Source: Methylobacterium sp. WSM2598
GTDB taxonomy: Bacteria > Pseudomonadota > Alphaproteobacteria > Rhizobiales > Beijerinckiaceae
DNA: 64,000 nt
Assembly (NCBI RefSeq): GCF_000379105.1
Contig: NZ_KB900609.1
Location: forward strand, 5,158,438 to 5,222,437
Direction of reading: 5' to 3'
Below, one piece after another: positions 61,671 to 64,000 of this stretch. Below the pieces are notes generated by a model. It did not search any database. It was not told the DNA's origin and worked only from the letters and a program-made list of their open reading frames with translations. A program made the position numbers and the translations under genes. Numbering within the stretch: position 1 is the stretch's first letter; the number at the start of each line of letters is the position of its first letter.

Positions 61671-61886
61671 TCAGAGCTCCAGCCGCTCGAAGGCGGCGCG
61701 GCCGGCGGCGTTGATCCGGATCGAGCCGGTCACGCGATCGTGCGTCACCCATCCCCGGGCGACCAGGCCCGGCACGAACAGGTCGTCGTCGGGCAGCAGG
61801 TAGGGATCGCCGTCCAGTTCGGACAGCGAGATCCAATCGCCGACATGGTCGAGCAGGTTCAGCAGGCGACGTAGCTCCACCCTCAT
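61671..61886 (-). CDS. Small hypothetical protein, winged-helix-like
   Basis: 71 aa starting MRVELRRLLNLLDHVGDWIS; AGGAGG lies about 13 bases upstream. Secondary-structure feel of a small winged helix (LFVPGLVARGWVTHD ... GSIRINAAGRAAFE), but no family is assigned. Stop sits beside the repeat C hairpin. Confidence 0.55.
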   Translation of the reverse strand: MRVELRRLLNLLDHVGDWISLSELDGDPYLLPDDDLFVPGLVARGWVTHDRVTGSIRINAAGRAAFERLEL

Positions 61887-62069
61887 GCCTCAGGCTCCCT
61901 CCTGCGGGTCGTCATCCTGCAGTCCAACGCCGAGCTTGGGCCGAGAGATCCTTATCGGTGCGGGGCCGACGCGAAGAAAAGCGAAGCCGGCCCGGCGCCC
62001 GTGGGCGGAGCAAGGCTCCGCCGGGAGCAAGGCTCCGCCGGGAGCGACGCTGCGGGTTCGGAGCCCGGA

Positions 62070-62621
62070 TCACTCGTCGTCGGGATCGGGGCGGTAGGGA
62101 CGCCCCTCCCGGGACCCGTAGCCGCCGGGGGACGGAGCGTAGCGGCCGTAGCCGCGGTCGCGGGGCGGTCCGAGATACTCGTCGTCGCTCTCGCGCTCGC
62201 GGCGGAAGCGGGGGGACATCTCCTCGCCGGGGATGCGGCGGTCGTAACCGCGCTCCCAGCGCTCGGGGGCACCCCGCCGCCCGTAGCCGGGATCCTCGTC
62301 GCCCCCGCGGGCGCGCCCCTCGCCGCGGCCGCGCTCGCCCACCCGCGGGGCGTACCAGCACATCTTCCTCTGGCCCGGCACCGGGTCGCCGAAGCTCTGG
62401 TTGGTGCAGGCGATGCTGCCGCCCTGGGGAAAGGGTCGTCCGACCGTCTTGCCGGGAATGCCGTAATAGACGTTGGTGGGATGCGGCATCCGGCACACGC
62501 CCCCCTCCTGGGCGCAGGGGACGAGGTTCTGGATGTCGAGCTGCTGCGCCCCCGCGCTCCCCGGAACCAGGGGGGTCGAACCCACGATGATGGCCGCGCC
62601 CGCGACCCGTCGCCACCTCAC
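62070..62621 (-). CDS. Exported protein with Cys-containing N-domain and Arg/Gly/Tyr-rich tail
   Basis: 183 aa from GTG 62621, GGAGG eight bases upstream. Signal peptide (VAGAAIIVGSTPLVPGSAGA), then about 65 residues with four Cys (VPCAQEGGVCRMPHP, IACTNQSFGDPVPGQRKMCWYA), then a charged repeat-like tail rich in RGYGR and PPRDRG. Function unknown. Confidence 0.7.
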   Translation of the reverse strand: MRWRRVAGAAIIVGSTPLVPGSAGAQQLDIQNLVPCAQEGGVCRMPHPTNVYYGIPGKTVGRPFPQGGSIACTNQSFGDPVPGQRKMCWYAPRVGERGRGEGRARGGDEDPGYGRRGAPERWERGYDRRIPGEEMSPRFRRERESDDEYLGPPRDRGYGRYAPSPGGYGSREGRPYRPDPDDE

Positions 62622-62732
62622 GTCCGAATCCTCCCGCCGTGCTCGCGGCTCCTGCATAGCTGCTTCGCCGCCGGCCTCCAACCCGGTCGGCCGCGAGCGC
62701 TGCCGCAGAGACCCCGAGCAGGATCCCCGCCG

Positions 62733-63377
62733 ATGTGCAATCTCTACAGCCTGACCCGCTCGCCCGACGAGATCCGCCGCATCTTCGGGGTGAGCCGCGA
62801 CGAGACCGGCAACCTGCCGGCGCTGCCCGCGATCTTCCCCGACCAGATGGCGCCCGTGGTGCGCGCGGTGGACGGCGCGCGCGTCCTCACGATGATGCGC
62901 TGGGGCTTCCCGCCGCCGCCCAAGGCCGGCTCCCAGCCGGTCACCAACCTGCGCAACCCGGCCTCGCCCTACTGGCGCCCCTGGCTGAAGCCCGCCCAGC
63001 GCTGCCTCGTGCCGGTCTCCTCCTTCAGCGAGTACGCCGATACCAAGCCGCGCAAGACCCCGGTCTGGTTCGCCCTGTCCGAGGCGCGGCCGCTCTTCGC
63101 CTTCGCGGGGATCTGGCGGCCCTGGACGGGCCCGCGCGGGCCCCGGCGCGAGGAGCCGGCCGAGGAGGAGCACCGGCTCTACGCCTTCCTCACCACCGAG
63201 GCCAACGGCGTGGTCGGCCCGGTGCATCCGAAGGCGATGCCGGTCCTGCTCACCGACGAGGCCGCGTGGCGCACCTGGCTCGAAGCGCCCGCCGAGGAGG
63301 CGCTGCGCCTGCAGCGCCCCCTGCCGGACGAGGCGATGCGGGAGGTCGCGCGCGGGGAGCGGCAGGACGGCGCCTGA
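62733..63377 (+). CDS. SRAP domain (HMCES/YedK-type) protein
   Basis: 214 aa. Catalytic Cys2 at MCNLYSLTRSPDEIR; MMRWGFPPP; PAQRCLVPVSSFSEY (catalytic Glu region); HPKAMPVLLT (His). These proteins form a crosslink with abasic sites in single-stranded DNA. Stands alone; no SOS box recognised. Confidence 0.92.
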   Translation: MCNLYSLTRSPDEIRRIFGVSRDETGNLPALPAIFPDQMAPVVRAVDGARVLTMMRWGFPPPPKAGSQPVTNLRNPASPYWRPWLKPAQRCLVPVSSFSEYADTKPRKTPVWFALSEARPLFAFAGIWRPWTGPRGPRREEPAEEEHRLYAFLTTEANGVVGPVHPKAMPVLLTDEAAWRTWLEAPAEEALRLQRPLPDEAMREVARGERQDGA

Positions 63378-63426
63378 GCCGGCCCGGCCGGTCCCGCGGC
63401 GGACCGGTCGCCGCCCGCGGCCGGGA

Positions 63427-63777
63427 TCAGTGGAGCGCCGCGTTCCCTCTCCGGGCCGGGGCCTCCTCAGCATAGATCGCCTGCGTGGCGGAGCGCTCCA
63501 GCTCGCGGCGCAGATCGTCGCGATCGACCGCGACTCCATTCGCTTCCAGGTCAGCCGCGACGCGCTCGATCAGCGCCGACTTGTCCAACCCATAGACCAA
63601 GCAGCTCAGCAGCTCGTGAGCGTAGGGTCCGGCGCTATAGCGATCGAGGCCGATCTTCTCCATTACATAGACCGCGAGCGATCTAACAGCCTGACAGTAC
63701 GACAGGAACCGAGCCTCCTCGGCTCGAACGAACAACAGTTCGGCCGCCTTCTCGCGTTCCTCAAACAACCTCGTCAT
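63427..63777 (-). CDS. DUF1476 / ATP synthase zeta-subunit-like inhibitor paralogue
   Basis: 116 aa from ATG 63777 (GGAGG six bases upstream; an ATG two codons earlier is too close). MTRLFEEREKAAELLFVRAEEARFLS and LIERVAADLEANGVAVDRDDLRREL match the zeta inhibitor pattern, but the usual FDDREKAFE N-terminus is replaced by LFEEREKAAE. Zeta blocks F1-ATPase rotation; this divergent copy may do so under special conditions. Confidence 0.75.
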   Translation of the reverse strand: MTRLFEEREKAAELLFVRAEEARFLSYCQAVRSLAVYVMEKIGLDRYSAGPYAHELLSCLVYGLDKSALIERVAADLEANGVAVDRDDLRRELERSATQAIYAEEAPARRGNAALH

Positions 63778-64000
63778 CAGCATCCTCCGTCGGATAGCCG
63801 ATTGTCGAGCGCGGGCTATCCTTGTTAAATGAATGCTACCCGCTTCCGGCACGAATGCAAAACCCGTTCAAACTTGACAATATAAGGATATGATGGCCGC
63901 CTAGGTGCCGAGATTGGGCGCGGGCGCCCCGGATGGTCCGCCGCAATCGGCCTAGGCCAAAAGGTATGAGACCAAACTGTGAGTGCAAAAACTCTTAGTG
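63778..64000. other. Upstream region of zeta-like gene to window end
   Basis: AT-rich patch at about 63860-63895 probably contains the promoter. No gene seen. Confidence 0.35.

Noticed and set aside
63860..63900. tRNA or strong sigma-70 promoter near the window end
   Set aside because: TTGACA is present but no good -10 at 16-18 bases; no cloverleaf or TTCGA arm found.

Overview
The window is very GC-rich (roughly 70-75% by eye) alphaproteobacterial DNA. The gene content points to the Methylobacterium/Methylorubrum group: the pyrH-frr-uppS-cdsA / dxr-rseP-bamA order, a NepR/EcfG-type general stress regulator, two MucR-family regulators, a zeta-type ATPase inhibitor (DUF1476), and an fmd/urt amide-use operon. 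This is an inference; no rRNA gene, tRNA gene or CRISPR array was seen.

1-10058 holds the envelope and translation block on the minus strand (bamA partial, rseP, dxr, cdsA, uppS, frr, pyrH). A chemoreceptor gene on the plus strand splits it, and a TPR-methyltransferase gene follows. 10192-18247 carries the ligase-associated exonuclease and ATP-dependent DNA ligase with yjbQ, a DedA protein, a NarL-type response regulator, a His/Trp-rich secreted protein, a frameshifted NepR-EcfG fusion sigma factor, a small exported repeat protein, and an AraC regulator facing a DUF2000 gene. 18382-24508 has a CHASE3 chemoreceptor, a divergent HxlR/QorB pair, a SulP transporter with an XRE regulator, and a phosphoesterase.

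24625-29556 has an aldo-keto reductase, then a uronate cluster: uronate dehydrogenase and GntR regulator facing an ExuT-like transporter and an SMP-30 lactonase, with a perfect palindrome at the start of the regulator gene. 30071-34841 has a MucR regulator, a globin, a thioesterase and a three-gene MBOAT/SGNH acylation operon. 35017-49876 is an amide/urea nitrogen system: urtABCDE-fmdA-fmdB-amiE, a MoxR/CbbQ-type AAA+ ATPase and a vWA protein on the minus strand. Facing it are a giant hybrid kinase with an NCS1-permease sensor domain and its LuxR-type response regulator. The vWA gene is frameshifted at a 39-bp perfect palindrome.

50094-64000 is accessory. It has many small exported or membrane proteins, a second MucR, a GGDEF-EAL gene cut by an IS30-family element, an OmpW gene with a perfect FNR/FixK box, a double-glycine peptide next to a Cys-cluster protein, an SRAP protein and a zeta-subunit-like protein.

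Repeats run through the window. There are in-frame 15- or 21-bp minisatellites in at least six genes, 13-bp minisatellites between genes, and a three-copy dispersed element that ends in a hairpin beside the 3' end of a minus-strand gene each time.
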